Position numbers and translations under genes: made by a program
Shown here: one piece after another, positions 24,353 to 35,889 of the stretch
Layout: each line of letters starts with the position of its first letter
Numbering within the stretch: the first letter of the stretch is position 1
NCBI RefSeq assembly: GCF_020283565.1
Contig: NC_060065.1
Span: 41,900,409 to 41,964,408, forward strand
Origin: Trifolium pratense
Lineage: Eukaryota > Streptophyta > Magnoliopsida > Fabales > Fabaceae
Direction of reading: 5' to 3'
Length of the DNA: 64,000 bases
Notes under the pieces: model-generated
Told to the model about the DNA's origin: nothing
What the model saw: only the letters and a program-made list of their open reading frames with translations
Database searches by the model: none

Positions 24353-24360
24353 TATATAAA
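24353..24360 (+). promoter_or_regulatory. TATA box of SPS gene
   Basis: tatataaa lies about 60 bases before the ATG at 24422, which implies a short 5' UTR of about 30 bases. Confidence 0.5.
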
Positions 24361-24421
24361 GCTGAAATTTGCTTCATTTTTCATCTGGGTATTGTGAATT
24401 GTGATTGATAATACTTGCTGA

Positions 24422-27400
24422 ATGATGTCTGTCACTAGTAAAAGTATTGATTTTTTTGGGAAAAACAACTTGGTTTCTTGTGGTTGTTCTTCCAATGCTT
24501 CGTTTCATAGGTATAAGGTGAAGAATTATGCTAAGGTGAATTCTAAAGGGTGTGGAAATGGAGCTCGTAAATTGGTTTGTTGTAAGAAGAGGAACACTCC
24601 TAAATATAGTGTTTCTTCTATGGAGACTGCAGAGCCTACTTTGAATGGTATAAGTATATAACATTTTTTATTTTTGTTTTTTATAAATAGAATTGTGTTG
24701 TAGATTTTTGCTTCATGTTACTAGTTTGAATTAATGGTTTCCTATGTAGTACTAACACTTCAAATTGAAAGATAGTCTGGTGTCTGACGGTGTTAGAAGT
24801 GACACTTACGATCGGACACCTGACACATGTTACATATTTTGAAAGATAGTCTGGTGTCCGACAGTGTTAGAAGTGACACTTACCATCAGACACCAGACAC
24901 CAGACACATGCTGTTACATGCATGTGTCTGGGTCATGTCTGTTGGTATTTGTGTCGGTGTTTCCTAGAGAATGAATGAGTATATGTTGGTAGTGATTGTA
25001 GAAGTGAAACTGTGGCATTAAAAAGTTTTGGTTTGGTTTTGTTTTTGCATAGGTGGAGCTCAAGCAATTAAAAAACTTGCAAAAGGATTGAACTTGAAGA
25101 CTTATTCAGAAACCCCTATTTCACCTAATAGGTTGTTTGAAGTAGTAGCTGATGATCTTCAAACACTCAATAAAAATCTTCAATCTGTAAGTAATGCTTT
25201 CTATATTCATACTGTGTTTTTTTCTATCTGGTTTATAATTGTGTTCTTTCTTGGTTGTTTAAGTATCTGGCTTTCATTGTTCAGTGATTCGACACATGGC
25301 CTTCTTTGCTAATTGTTGTTATTGCTATTAACTGTTTCTGAATTTCTTGTTTCAATTCTGATTTTGTTAACGCGTTGATTCTCGAGTCTCATGATACAAA
25401 CTTATAGTACAATGTGTAAGGATTAAATATTTTTATGTTTTAAGGAAATTGGATAATTTTTTAGTGTTATTATAATTTGTGTTTACTGTAATTGGTGCCA
25501 TGTTCCACTTATTTTAGGCATCATGGCTTTAGGTACTTTTTTGTACTTTCCATTTCTAGTTTGGTATTATAGACCTTTTACTTTTGTTAAAAAAGTTGAT
25601 ATAGTCATTTGATGCCAAATCTTGTCATTCTTAGTGCTGTCAATCACAGATCGCAAAAGATAGTGGTTTGTTCAAATTCTGGTACGCTATAGTGCTGCGA
25701 TACAACTATTTGACAACACTGCTAAATAGTGTATCGCAAAACAATATCGATTTGTGTTTAAATTCCACTATGCTATGGTGCTATAGCTGCTGTTATGTGT
25801 ACAACACTGGTCATTCTTACTGCTTATTGGGCCTTCTTGCCTTTTTAGCTTCTTTGACATTGCAAACAGCGATGATGATATTTTTTTACCTAGCTATTAC
25901 TATATCTGATGAAGATGCTCTTGATAGATTGTAGGCGCAGAAAATCCAGTTTTAATATCTGCAGCTGAGCAGATCTTTAGTGCTGGTGGGAAGAGGATGA
26001 GACCAGCTCTCGTTTTCTTGGTGTCAAGGGCGACTGCAGAGCTACATGGCCTCGAGTAAGTATACAATTCTGTCTTTCACGGACACACACACAAAAGTTG
26101 TTTATTTGCTCGTCCTGAAAATTCTATGCATATGGCGATAAAAAGTTGAAAGCTTCATCTTGAAATGCATGATTCCAGGGATCTTACTGTAAAGCATCGA
26201 CGTTTAGCTGAGATAATTGAAATGATTCATACTGCAAGTTTGATACATGATGATGTGTTAGATGAGAGTGACCTAAGGAGAGGTAAGCGTTGTTTTTCTT
26301 GACATTGCTTTATTTTTCTGTTTATGATCTTGTTTGGCAATGTGCATGCCCTAAGCAATTTTTCTCATACATTTGAGTTGTTTTGATTTTAATCTGGGAC
26401 AACCGTGTTGTATTTTGTTTTATCAAGAATTTCCTTTACACCTCACACTGTCACACATGTTAGTTGCTTGGTTCTTGCATCATGTTTGGAAATCGTTTTG
26501 GGAAGGTCTTCGATCCTGCCTGAAACTTTGTTATAATCCGTTATCCATTGGATTAAAATGTGTTGCTTGGATTGAACATCAGGGCTCTAGCGTAATACAT
26601 TCATGTTGTTATGTATAGGTACCATGTGCTATATAAGCCTTTTGCGTACATCATAGAACCGTTAAAATTGCATATTTCGGAATCGAACATTATTGCTCAT
26701 TGTATGAGTCATTATATTTCCGTGTTAAGTATGAGTCCAAAGCTACAGCTACTATGTATTTCCTTCTAATGGAGTATTGACATATCGATATATACAAACA
26801 TAATTAGGTTTCGAGTTTCTGAACTGTGACAATTGATTTCCTGGTTTCTTTATTTTCCAACTACTCTTCTGGTGTCGGTTTTTCTCTATTCGAACTCAAT
26901 ACGGTTGCTAACTTGCTAAGAATTAACAGGAAAGGAAACTGTTCATCAAATGTTTGGAACAAGAGTGGCAGTGCTGGCTGGAGATTTCATGTTTGCACAG
27001 TCATCATGGTATCTCGCCAACCTTGAAAATATCGAAGTCATTAAACTTATCAGCCAGGTGAGTTACATCATTATACACCTTTTAGAACTTCTTTATTTGT
27101 CACTTGCATCTGCAAAATCATTATTCCAGGGTTCAATCCCTGGCCGATGCGTATAGAAAAACATATGTTGGGAGAGGTCAACCCCTTAAGTGGATCTCAG
27201 TTTACAAAAAATTCATCATTCGATAAGTTCTTAGTATAGGTTATAAAAAGATGCACATTTCCATTTTCTGAACTTCTTTTTGCAAAACTTTTCGTGCTGT
27301 GACAGGTGATTAAAGATTTTGCCAGTGGAGAAATAAAGCAGGCTTCTAGCTTGTTTGATTGTGATGTTCAACTCGACGAGTATCTAATCAAAAGTTATTT

Positions 27401-27854
27401 TAAGACAGCATCCTTGATTGCTGCTAGTACAAAAGGAGCAGCGGTTTTCAGCGGTGCTGACAGCAGCATGACCGAGAAAATGTACGAATACGGGAAGAAT
27501 CTCGGTCTATCCTTCCAAGTTGTGGACGACATATTAGATTTCACACAATCACAAGAGCAACTTGGAAAGCCTGCCGGCACTGACCTCGCCAAAGGTAACC
27601 TGACTGCTCCTGTAATATTCGCATTGGAGAAAGAACCGAAATTGAGGGATATCATTGAGTCTGAATTTAGCGAGATCGGTTCACTTGATGAGGCGATTGA
27701 GTTGGTCAAGAGTTGTGGCGGAATCGAAAGAGCACAAGAGTTGGCAAAAGAGAAAGCCGATCTTGCTATTCAAAATCTTCAATGCCTTCCTCAAAGTGTG
27801 TATCGAGTAGCTCTCGAGGATATGGTGAGATATAATCTTCAAAGGATTGCATAA
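24422..27854 (+). CDS. SPS: Plastid solanesyl diphosphate synthase (long-chain prenyl transferase)
   Basis: Six exons, 24422-24647, 25053-25186, 25928-26055, 26179-26282, 26930-27057 and 27306-27854, join in phase to 422 residues. The first about 75 residues are basic and Ser-rich, consistent with a plastid transit peptide. The trans-prenyltransferase core carries AGGKRMRP, the first Asp-rich motif DDVLD (187-191) and the second DDILD (314-318). It extends isopentenyl units to solanesyl (C45) diphosphate, the side chain of plastoquinone-9. The match to my recollection of Arabidopsis SPS1/SPS2 is very close, for example [19 protein letters not shown]. Exon 3 uses the acceptor ttgatag before ATTGTAGGC; the alternative downstream gtag would lose the conserved IVG. 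Start is the first ATG of an ATGATG pair. Introns 1 and 5 carry repeat fragments. Confidence 0.95.
24770..24965. repeat. Disease of repeats: nested copies of the gacacc-rich MITE family, SPS intron 1
   Basis: A unit of about 70 bp (gaaagatagtctggtgtc, then gtgttagaagtgacactta) is present twice in tandem. It is followed by gacaccagacac and tgtgtcggtgtttc phrases related to the CTATGAAGCAC family. Confidence 0.5.
27095..27235 (+). repeat. SINE-like patch in SPS intron 5
   Basis: A B-box-like gggttcaatccctggc is followed by gggagaggtcaacccctta and ggatctcagtttac. No A box or clear end is seen. Confidence 0.4.
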
Positions 27855-28587
27855 GCTTATGCATGATGAATAAACATTAAGAAAACCAAGAATAGTTGAT
27901 TATTCTTTGGTCCTAATATATGGAAGATCGAGACCCTTGACTTTGAACTTATGTCATTTCAAGATTTCTTCTCAGCAAATCCATCAAACACATACCCCTT
28001 GGGCTACTTTTGGGGCACTAATATAGACATTTAAGGATCAAGTACATGCAAAATAATATATTCCATTATTGTATTTATGATTTTATACATGGATCATTAT
28101 ATTCTTTTTCCCATTTTTATTTTCTTGGATTTGGTTGTAAGGAAATGAAAAGTGAAAAAAAATAAATTTCTGTTTACTTTTGTTCTCTATTTTTTTTTTC
28201 TTGTACTTGCTCATCCTATCATACTAGTTTATTACTAGAAAAGATTTTTATATTTATGTTCTTTGGAATTTTAAAAAGACTAGTGTGTCCTTGACATTTG
28301 GCTAACAGATGAATTGCATTTAGTATGATGACTTTGAGAAGCAATTCGACGAATTGAGCATGAGCAATACGAATTTTTGGACATTTCAAAAATGAAGGGC
28401 ATGTTCGATTTGGTATAAGCTGGTAACGAGGGGGAAGAATCAAAGATGAATGATGAAGGATCAATAAAGCTTGGTGAAGAATCTAGGAAAATGAAGAAGG
28501 GATTTGGGGGGTTTTAGAAATTAGGGTTCTTTGTTTTTTTTAAAGGGTTCTTTATTTTATAAGGCTATTATCATATTAGGGAAGAGA
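27855..28587. other. SPS 3' flank
   Basis: The SPS 3' UTR and AT-rich spacer. The open frames here on the minus strand have no recognisable features. Confidence 0.4.
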
Positions 28588-28958
28588 TTACACCGGTGTA
28601 ACATTTGAGTAATGTTACACTGCTCAATAACGTTTTAAACAATTCAAATTTTACAAAATTCACCGTTAGATTGAAAGCTTATATCGTATAGATCATTCAT
28701 GTTGAATTTTACAAAAATCTAAAATTGTTTGATATGTTATTGAGACCGATGAAGATTAATGGTTTATGCGTTTTTATTGAATACCGTTAATCTTGATCTA
28801 TCTCAAAAACATATCAAACGATTTTAGATTTTTGTAAAATTCAACATATATAATTTATACGATATAAGCTTTCAATCTAATGGTGAATTTTGTAAAATTT
28901 GTATTCATTAAAGCGTTATTGAGTGGTGTAACATTACTCAAATGTTACACCGGTGTTT
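28588..28958. mobile_element. Tourist/PIF-Harbinger-like foldback MITE, TTA target duplication
   Basis: The element (28591-28955, 365 bp) starts CACCGGTGTAACATTTGAGT and ends with the inverse, TGTTACACCGGTG. Its arms are complementary over roughly 160-170 bp. It is flanked by TTA at 28588-28590 and 28956-28958. The termini are themselves palindromic (caccggtg). A fragment of a relative lies at 37975-38105 (ttgatatgttattgagac). Confidence 0.8.
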
Positions 28959-29228
28959 AATTTTATTATAGATTTCCCATCTCTTTTCATTTTTGAATTG
29001 AATATTCAATCTGTATTTCTTTTCCAAAACTCTCATTTTATTTTATTTTATATTCTAAGAAATTTAGGGTGATAAGATGATGTCCCAGCACTAACAAGAC
29101 TCGAATCTAAGACTTTTTGAATTAAAGACATGTTTTTTTTTACCATAAGACTAAACGAGTTTCCTAAACTCGCTTCTAGTTTGCTTTGAGCCTTTAACCC
29201 GGGTCTTGGGATATATTTCCTCACGAAT

Positions 29229-29255
29229 AGGACCCGACCCGACCCGACCCGACCC
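29229..29255 (+). repeat. (GACCC)n short tandem repeat before IMP1
   Basis: Five tandem copies of gaccc in gacccgacccgacccgaccc and the adjacent bases, about 110 bp before the IMP1 start. It is a GC-rich tract in otherwise AT-rich sequence, in the probable promoter or 5' UTR. Confidence 0.85.
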
Positions 29256-29365
29256 GTATCATTCTCTCCAGGACGGGTTTGTCTAGAACTAGAAAACAGT
29301 GAAAATTACAGTTTCATATTAGGATTCAGAAACAACCTCTTTCTCTCACACTCACTCACACAGAC

Positions 29366-32300
29366 ATGAGTTTTATGAATCACATAAGAACCGTTGCCAA
29401 AGAAGCATTAGACCGTACATCAATAATCGCGAAATTTCTATGTTGTCTTCACTTCACAAGCAGCTACCTTTGTTCTCCAACACACGTAATGTTTCATTCC
29501 AATTCAATTCTAACAAAATTTCATCTTTCTTCTTCATATTCATGTTTTTTGTATACCCTTTTGATTCAATTGCTGGAATCCTCTGTTTGCAGGCGTATGG
29601 ACCTAGTATGCTCCCTACCCTAAATATTGCTGGCGATGTTGTTCTTGTTGAGCATCTTTCTCCAAGGATTGGGAAAGTTGGTTATGGTGATTTGGTTCTT
29701 GTTAGGTCACCTTTGAACCCTAATCGGAATTTGACAAAACGTGTTGTTGCTATGGAAGGGGATACTGTTACTTATTTTGATCCTTTGAATTCCGATTCTT
29801 CTCGAAATGCTGTGGTGTGTGTGCTTAATGGTTTGTTCTTTATTTTCTCCTTTTTTTTGTTTGTTTTTGTACTTTTTTAGGACATGTTTGTGAAAATGTG
29901 CCTACTTGATTGTTGTCATTTTAGATTAACGAATATGAGCAAGGCTTTTTGGTAGATAGACGAATGACAGGCTATTGGAAACTCACACACAAAGTGGAGG
30001 GACTGGGTTCGAACCATGGTCATGGCGTCCGACCTAACAATTTCGGCATTTATGCCAGTTTAGCTAGGATTTGTGGACATTACATGAGCAAGGGTTTTGT
30101 TCCAACCTCTTAAGTCTTTTGCACCACATAGATAGTCTGCTTAGGTCTTATGTAGGCCCTGATGGTTTTGGCATTAGTTAAAAGGCGCCTCAATAAGTTG
30201 CGTAGAATAGGTGTAGTATATAATAAGCTATCCTTAGTCTCGATTTTCCTAGGTAATGTGAGACTTTGTGGTGTCCTGGAATAGTAGCACTAGTCGAGGC
30301 TAAGGGGCAAAAGGGCCTTTCGGGCATCTGTGGCTTAGGCTGTCCTAGCATCAATGTTATGATCTAAATTTTGTTGCGCCACTTTTCTGAGGCATTGTCT
30401 GTTTTGGGCCTTCACATTTTTGTCTTAACTTAAAAATGCACCTGAATGGGTTGAGGAGAGTGAATATCTATAAAATACCCTTACCCTCAATTACTAACCA
30501 ATGTTGGACTTTTTGGTGTATCAAAAAAATATTTAAATATCGGTTGTGGTAAGAGCTGCTGTTGCAATTGTTGATATTGCAGAGAATCACAATCAAATAT
30601 GGACAATGCAGTAGTAACCGCGTCTCAACGACATAAGAAACCATGATGTTGCGACCTAGATTGTAGTCCTGGACCTTTATTTAAAGTGGTTGTTAGCTAT
30701 TTTTTGTTTTCTTTTAATATTTGTAGAATGCAGATATGTTCTTCTGGAAAGTACCTCTTGATTGTTTTATTGTTAAGATATTAAATAAAGGGAAATTAGC
30801 TAGTTAGTTAATTGATTAGTTAGAAGGTATTATTTATAAATAGGAGAACACATGGATAGATGAGGATTACTATTGAGTATTATAAATTCTTAGTGAATAG
30901 AGTATTGACTCTATTGTAGAAAGGGAAATCCTAATCCTTGGAGATCTCTCTCTACTATTATCCCCCCCCTCTCTCTTAATCATTATAATCTTTCAATAAA
31001 ATAGTATTCATGGACTAAATATATCAGTGACCGGAGAGAGTATGATTTATATTTTTAGTACATTGTTGTGAAAATGTGCCTACAAGGTTGTTGTCATGTT
31101 ATTAAGTAATTATGAGCTAGTTTTATGTTTGCGCCACTTAGGTAATGTCCCCTGTGGTTTTCATGTAAGTTTTCATGTCTAACTGGATTGAGGAGAGTGG
31201 ATGTTTATGAACTAATCATAGTACCAATTCCCAAACAATGTGAGACTTTTCTGGTAAATAGCTTAGGCGTCCATCTAGTTGAGATTCAGGGTTCTGTACG
31301 CCTTGGTGTGTAGCTTAGGGCCCTCCATCTAGTCAGTGTCCATGTTTTGACCTCAAGTCATCTGCACAACTTTTTTGTTATTGTCTGTTTTGGATCTTCT
31401 GTTAGCCGTCACGATTTCGTCCTTAGTTAGAATAAGCCTCGGTGCGTTGAGGAGAGCGAGTATTTATAAAACTATCCTTAACCTAGATTCCCAAGCTATG
31501 CGAGACTTTTTGGTGCTTGAAAAACAATTTTTAAATAGTGGTCTTGGTAATGTTTGCGGCCGTAGTTCTTAATATTTTGGAGAATACGGTCTAATGTGGA
31601 TGATGCAACCTTAATTGTAGTGACACGAAATTCCATGATATCTCGACCCCGGTTTTAGTAACGGACCTTTAGTTAACTCTTATTACGAGGATTGAAACTA
31701 TTGCGACATTGTGTTTATTTCTTCTTATTTAGTATTTATTGTATGTAGATATATTAGTCTGGTGGAAGCACTACTTGATTGTTTTATCATGTTGGATTAT
31801 ATAGTGAGTGGAAGAGGTTTACAAATTGTTTGGTCATGACTCATGAGATTACTTGTGTGTTATATCCTATTTAAATGTGTCTTCGGGTTGTTCATTCAAC
31901 CGAGCTAGATGTCTAGGTAGATTTCAATGAATGGATATACATGATTGGATGCAATTTTCTTTTTCCTACTTCTTTCATATATATGGAATAGAAAGGAAGT
32001 ACAGTTTCTTTACCAGGTTTCATAAAATTAGGTAATTTATAAGGTGCCATATCGCAGTTGTGCCTATATTATTCCCGTGGGACTATTGCACTGGCCCAAT
32101 TGAAGTGTGACATATTAGTTGGATTATTGCACAGGCCCACCTATGTAGGACTGCTTTAATTTCTAACAATTTCGTATGAGCCTTGATTGTTTTATCATGT
32201 TGGATTATAGTGAGTGGGATAAGGTTTAAGAATTGTTTGGTTATGAGATTGTCTGCCATTGATTAATGTGTTCAATAAAAAAAGATTATTTCATGTGTGT

Positions 32301-33645
32301 TATGTCCCATTTAGATGCGTCTTTTGGGTTGTTCATTCAACCGAGTTAGCTGTCTAGTCTAGGTGAGATTTTCAATGAATGGATATGTAGAATTCTAAAT
32401 GCATTTATCTGATTTGCTCACTATGTTGTCATTGTTTCAGTAACTGGTGTGGTAAAAGATCGGTTATTTGCTTATGATGTCTGGTTATGTTCTTGAAACT
32501 TCCCTGTTTTTTTACCAATATCCTTGATTCCACGTATCCGAACATCATTGTGGTCCAATTTCCCTTGTTGAGTCTTAACATACTATAATTAATTATTCAT
32601 TTTTAGATAAAAAATAATCAATAACTTTTGCTGGTTGCATTGTTTTTTCTATCTTATTTGTTTTCCATCTGCTTGGCTTGCGTTGGTTGCATTGTTTTTT
32701 CTAGTTTTAGAAATATTAATAATACAATTATTCTATGAAGCACAAACATAGATACGTACACCGGACATGACACAGACACTGACACGTCGACACCGATAAT
32801 AATTTGAAAAAATGACATAATTCAATGTAATAATAAGTGTTGGTGTCGGACACCGACGTGTGTCCGTGCTTCATAGCTATTATTTTTTAATTTCTATTAA
32901 TAGGTTTGATTTATTGCGTATATTTATCGATCTTTTTCTTTCCGCATAGGTGCCGAAGGGGCATGTTTGGATTCAAGGAGATAACATCTACGCTTCTCGT
33001 GATTCACGTCATTTTGGTCCCGTTCCATATGGTCTTATAAAAGGAAAAGTGTTTTTCCGGGTAACTGTCATTCACCATACTATATTCTTCTATTTTTATA
33101 GTTTGGTTTTGGTTCATTCGGTTTCTCTCCATTATTCTAATTCTTTAGGGGTTTATAGTTCAGTTTATTTCTCGTTTTCTTTCATGTGGTTCAATATTAT
33201 TTTTCCTGAATAATTTAGAGTGAGCTAGGGTTCTAATAATATTGTTCCGTTAATACATGACTGCTTCTATGTTTTTTTTCCGGACTTGTGCATATACTTG
33301 CAAACATCTACTGATTCTATGTTTGTAAAGTTTTAAATCTAGTGGATAAAGCAATTCTAGATGTTTGTTGCTGATCTAGATGTCATATACTCAATAATTT
33401 CATCTATCATTGTAGTTAGGAAATCATTTTCTGATTCGAACTAGGTCCTTCTGATCAGTTACTTACATGATATGCTTTGTATTACTATAATTTTACTTTA
33501 TACCGAAAAAACTACATATTTGTTGCACACTTTTTTGGCATGCGAAATTTTTTCTATTTAATTGAATCTAGTGTTAAAGATATTTCAAATACTTTTTTTC
33601 TATCAGGTTTGGCCACCCAGTAGTTTTGGACTGCTAGATAATTGA
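29366..33645 (+). CDS. IMP1: Mitochondrial inner membrane protease subunit 1 (S26 signal peptidase)
   Basis: Four exons, 29366-29485, 29593-29814, 32950-33060 and 33607-33645, join in phase to 163 residues. A hydrophobic segment at about 19-40 should anchor the protein in the inner membrane. The catalytic Ser is S45 in GPSMLPT and the general-base Lys is K89 in [11 protein letters not shown]. The GDN motif (124-126) and DSRHFGPVP box complete the S26 fold facing the intermembrane space. It cleaves sorting peptides from imported or mitochondrially made proteins. It resembles the Arabidopsis gene I recall as At1g53530. The exon 2 donor is GTG/gtgtgtg, which keeps NAV-VPKGHVW in phase. Intron 3 is 3.1 kb, filled with diverged tandem repeats, a reverse SINE and a complete MITE. 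Confidence 0.94.
29940..30080 (-). mobile_element. SINE, reverse orientation, IMP1 intron 3
   Basis: On the minus strand: tagctaaactggcataaatg (A-box-like), then ccgaaattgttag, atggttcgaacccagtccct (B box), tccactttgt, and a tail with gtctatctaccaaaaa. The same order and wording occur on the plus strand at 35612-35752, so this is one SINE family. Confidence 0.65.
30430..31700. repeat. Diverged direct duplication inside IMP1 intron 3
   Basis: 30440-30690 and 31430-31690 share phrases in the same order: gttgaggagagtgaatat/gttgaggagagcgagtat, gactttttggtg, tttaaata, gtggtaa/ttggtaa, gagaat, tggacaatgca/tggatgatgca, ccatgat and ggaccttta. A third partial copy lies near 31170-31260. Between them, 30770-31020 (tgttaagatattaaataaag to aataaaatagtattca) resembles a copia-type LTR, but no target duplication is seen. 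Confidence 0.55.
31780..32395. repeat. Second direct duplication inside IMP1 intron 3
   Basis: 31780-31945 and 32185-32395 share ttgttttatcatgttggatt, ataatgtgtgttat-like text, gggttgttcattcaaccgag and tcaatgaatggatat. The unit is roughly 400 bp with substitutions and small indels. Confidence 0.65.
32733..32876. mobile_element. Complete-looking CTATGAAGCAC MITE, 144 bp
   Basis: Starts CTATGAAGCACAAACATAG and ends TGTCCGTGCTTCATAG, giving an imperfect inverted terminal repeat of about 16 bp. Internal text gacactgacacgtcgacacc, aataatttgaaaaaatg and the final ggtgtcggacaccgacg is shared by fragments at 3915-4080, 5090-5195, 12930-13060 and 24770-24965. The target duplication is not clear. Confidence 0.7.
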
Positions 33646-34118
33646 AGATATTTTAAAGAAGGTAGGTACTTCCATACTTCCTATTATTGCGTTTGATATG
33701 TCTGCTTTTTCCCTTTGTTTAGAACACTTTTTCCGGTCTTAGAAATGGACATTATAAACTACAACATAGAAAATGAAAATTTTCATGATTTTCTGCTTAA
33801 GTTTTTAGTTAGATGCATACCAGGTTTTATGCTTATGCATGTGGATGTTGGAAAGTTGTAACTCTCTGACCTCAAAAGAAATTGAGGTGGCAAAAAGACT
33901 ATATTTATTATTATTATTTGTTAAAGATTTTATGTTGTCAGAAATCTATAAACAAATACTATAAACAAATACTATATTTATTATTATTATTATTCTAGAT
34001 TTTACCACACCAAGGCTTAGTACGTACAAACCCTGATAGGGTGTTGCTTTATCTCTAACTTGAGTGATAGAGTATATGCTAAGTAAAGAGAAGATGATGA
34101 ATAAACGATTAGGTTACA
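33646..34118 (+). other. IMP1 3' region with possible spliced 3' UTR
   Basis: Sixteen bases after the stop codon a strong donor (gaag/gtaggtac, near 33661) is present. AG acceptors such as ttattgaacag at 34691 lie downstream. No coding sequence is found. A spliced 3' UTR is possible but is inference. Confidence 0.35.
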
Positions 34119-34484
34119 TGACAATTTGTTAGTTTTAAGAGTCCCACATCAGATGAGATATGCTGGACAATGTGTTTGTAAGTGAGGACAGTCCTCTCCA
34201 TACACGCCGGCTTGTAAGGATGAGTTAGTTCAACAAAAATTCTAAGAGATAGGACCCCATATGAGAAATGTGGACCAAATCGGCTGTTAGCACATCTGCA
34301 ACTCCCTAGCCCAGTATCCAACGGGTTTGTGCTAGAACTAGAAGGAATAGGAAAGAGCACTCTGAGTTTGTTGGGACTATCCATGTGGCAAAGAGTGATA
34401 GAGATGTTTAAACCGTGTAGTAGGAGTCGGTTATATAGGGACCGAGGGTAGAGTATCTTTGGTTGGATAATCATTTGACAATTT
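34119..34484 (-). mobile_element. LTR-derived repeat with 9-bp flanking direct repeats
   Basis: Contains taagagtcccacatcagatg and agatatgctggacaatgtg. On the minus strand it has a TATA-like cctatataaccgactcc and the aagccggcgtgtatggagagg stretch. These phrases occur widely in legume LTR elements (recalled, not searched). TGACAATTT occurs at 34119-34127 and 34476-34484. The ends are not a clean TG...CA pair, so element class and limits are uncertain. The 121-codon minus-strand open frame inside is not protein-like. Confidence 0.5.
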
Positions 34485-35611
34485 TATTCTCTGTAGTAGC
34501 TTGGCTCTGTGAGCATTAAGGTATTCATCCTTTTGCAGTTATTTTTCGCTTCTAGGTTTATACACTGTTATGTGCATTTTAACTCCTTTTTGCTATATTC
34601 CGTGAGCTGCTATAGTTCTCATACTTTTATCTGTGTTATGGGCTAATAATTAACACTTAATATCTTTTTCATTTGCCAATTTATTGAACAGTGCTCCTTA
34701 AAATGCATCTAAGTATACTTGGATGGAGTAAAAGTGATTTCCATGAATGTAGCTTTTTGCAAGGGGAACACCTGAAGGGGCATGCTTCCTTTCGTGCCGA
34801 CAAAGGATACATCTTTTGGGGTCTGTTTAAGTATTGTGTGTGTTCCTCTTCAAACTTTGTAAAAGAACAGAGTGTCACTTATATGTTACCAAATTGATTA
34901 GGAACCATGCATTTTACCCATTTATTATTATTTTTTTTGAATTTTTTATGCAGGGTAGGTTTTCTTTGTTTTTAGTTGTCATATTTTGAATTTATTATAC
35001 CCTAAAAATTGTAGACATAGATTCAAAGAAGTACTTCATCTATCTTGCCTCATTTATCAGGTTGATTGTTGTTTACTTGTTTTGATGTATGAATTTATTG
35101 ATTTGTTGTTGCAAAAATATACACTCAGGCTACGAGGTTGTTGGTCCTGACAAAACCATCGATCTTTCATGACTTGAGTGTTAAGAAAGTTCATCGGAAC
35201 ACATTGTTCGGGTTATTTACTCATTAAATGGCTGATGATGTGACTTCGACAAAAAAAAAACTGATGTGATTGAAATTTTTAAATTCTATTGGTCATTACT
35301 CACTAATAGAACACATTGCTCATTAATAGTAGTTGGTATTTTTATTTTAAAACAAATTAAAAATTGCTTTGAAATTTAGATGTTTGATTTTGATCCAACA
35401 ACCAAGAATGTACCGAATGTGCGATAACATTATAGTCAGACCTTCAAACACTTGAAATGAACAATTGTCTTGTACAAAACCTGAATTGCTTGCTAGGTAG
35501 TGAAAATAACGAAAACAAGTTCATGACATTTTTAATATTTTTTTTTAAAAAAATTCACTTCAAGAGTATATTATTTTCTTATTGATAAGTAAAATTAACA
35601 TAAATTTGTTC
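34485..35611. other. Unannotated spacer
   Basis: The region 34690-34900 is less AT-rich and open on both strands. Its plus frame has no recognisable motif and no conserved-looking splice context. It may be untranslated exon sequence of IMP1 or an unrelated remnant. Confidence 0.35.
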
Positions 35612-35752
35612 ATAAATCTTAGCTCAACCGGCAGAAATGTCGAAATTGTTAGTGTTGGATGTAATGACCGGAATTCGAACCTCGATCCCTCCACTTTGTA
35701 CGTGTGAGTTTCCAATGACTTACTATTTCGTCTATCTACCAAAAAAATAAAC
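35612..35752 (+). mobile_element. SINE, plus orientation
   Basis: A box in cttagctcaaccggcagaaa, B box in ggaattcgaacctcgatccc, then tccactttgt and a tail with gtctatctaccaaaaaaat. It is a family mate of 29940-30080. Confidence 0.65.
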
Positions 35753-35889
35753 ACAAAATTTGCAATCGGGAGGGGATTGAAACCAGAACTGATCCGAACC
35801 AGATAAAACTGGTGGTGAAAAATAAAAAAATATAAAAAATATTTTTAAGAAGCTTCGAATGAGGGCAAATTAGTAATTTGCCGCAAATC

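Noticed and set aside
27395..27709. 104-codon minus-strand frame
   Set aside because: Shadow of SPS exon 6 on the opposite strand.
30770..31020. Copia-type solo LTR in IMP1 intron 3
   Set aside because: It has tgttaagatatt at one side and a candidate tattca end, but no flanking duplication. Not separated from the surrounding repeats.
34109..34474. 121-codon open frame on the minus strand
   Set aside because: It coincides with LTR-like repeat sequence flanked by direct repeats and has no protein-like motif.
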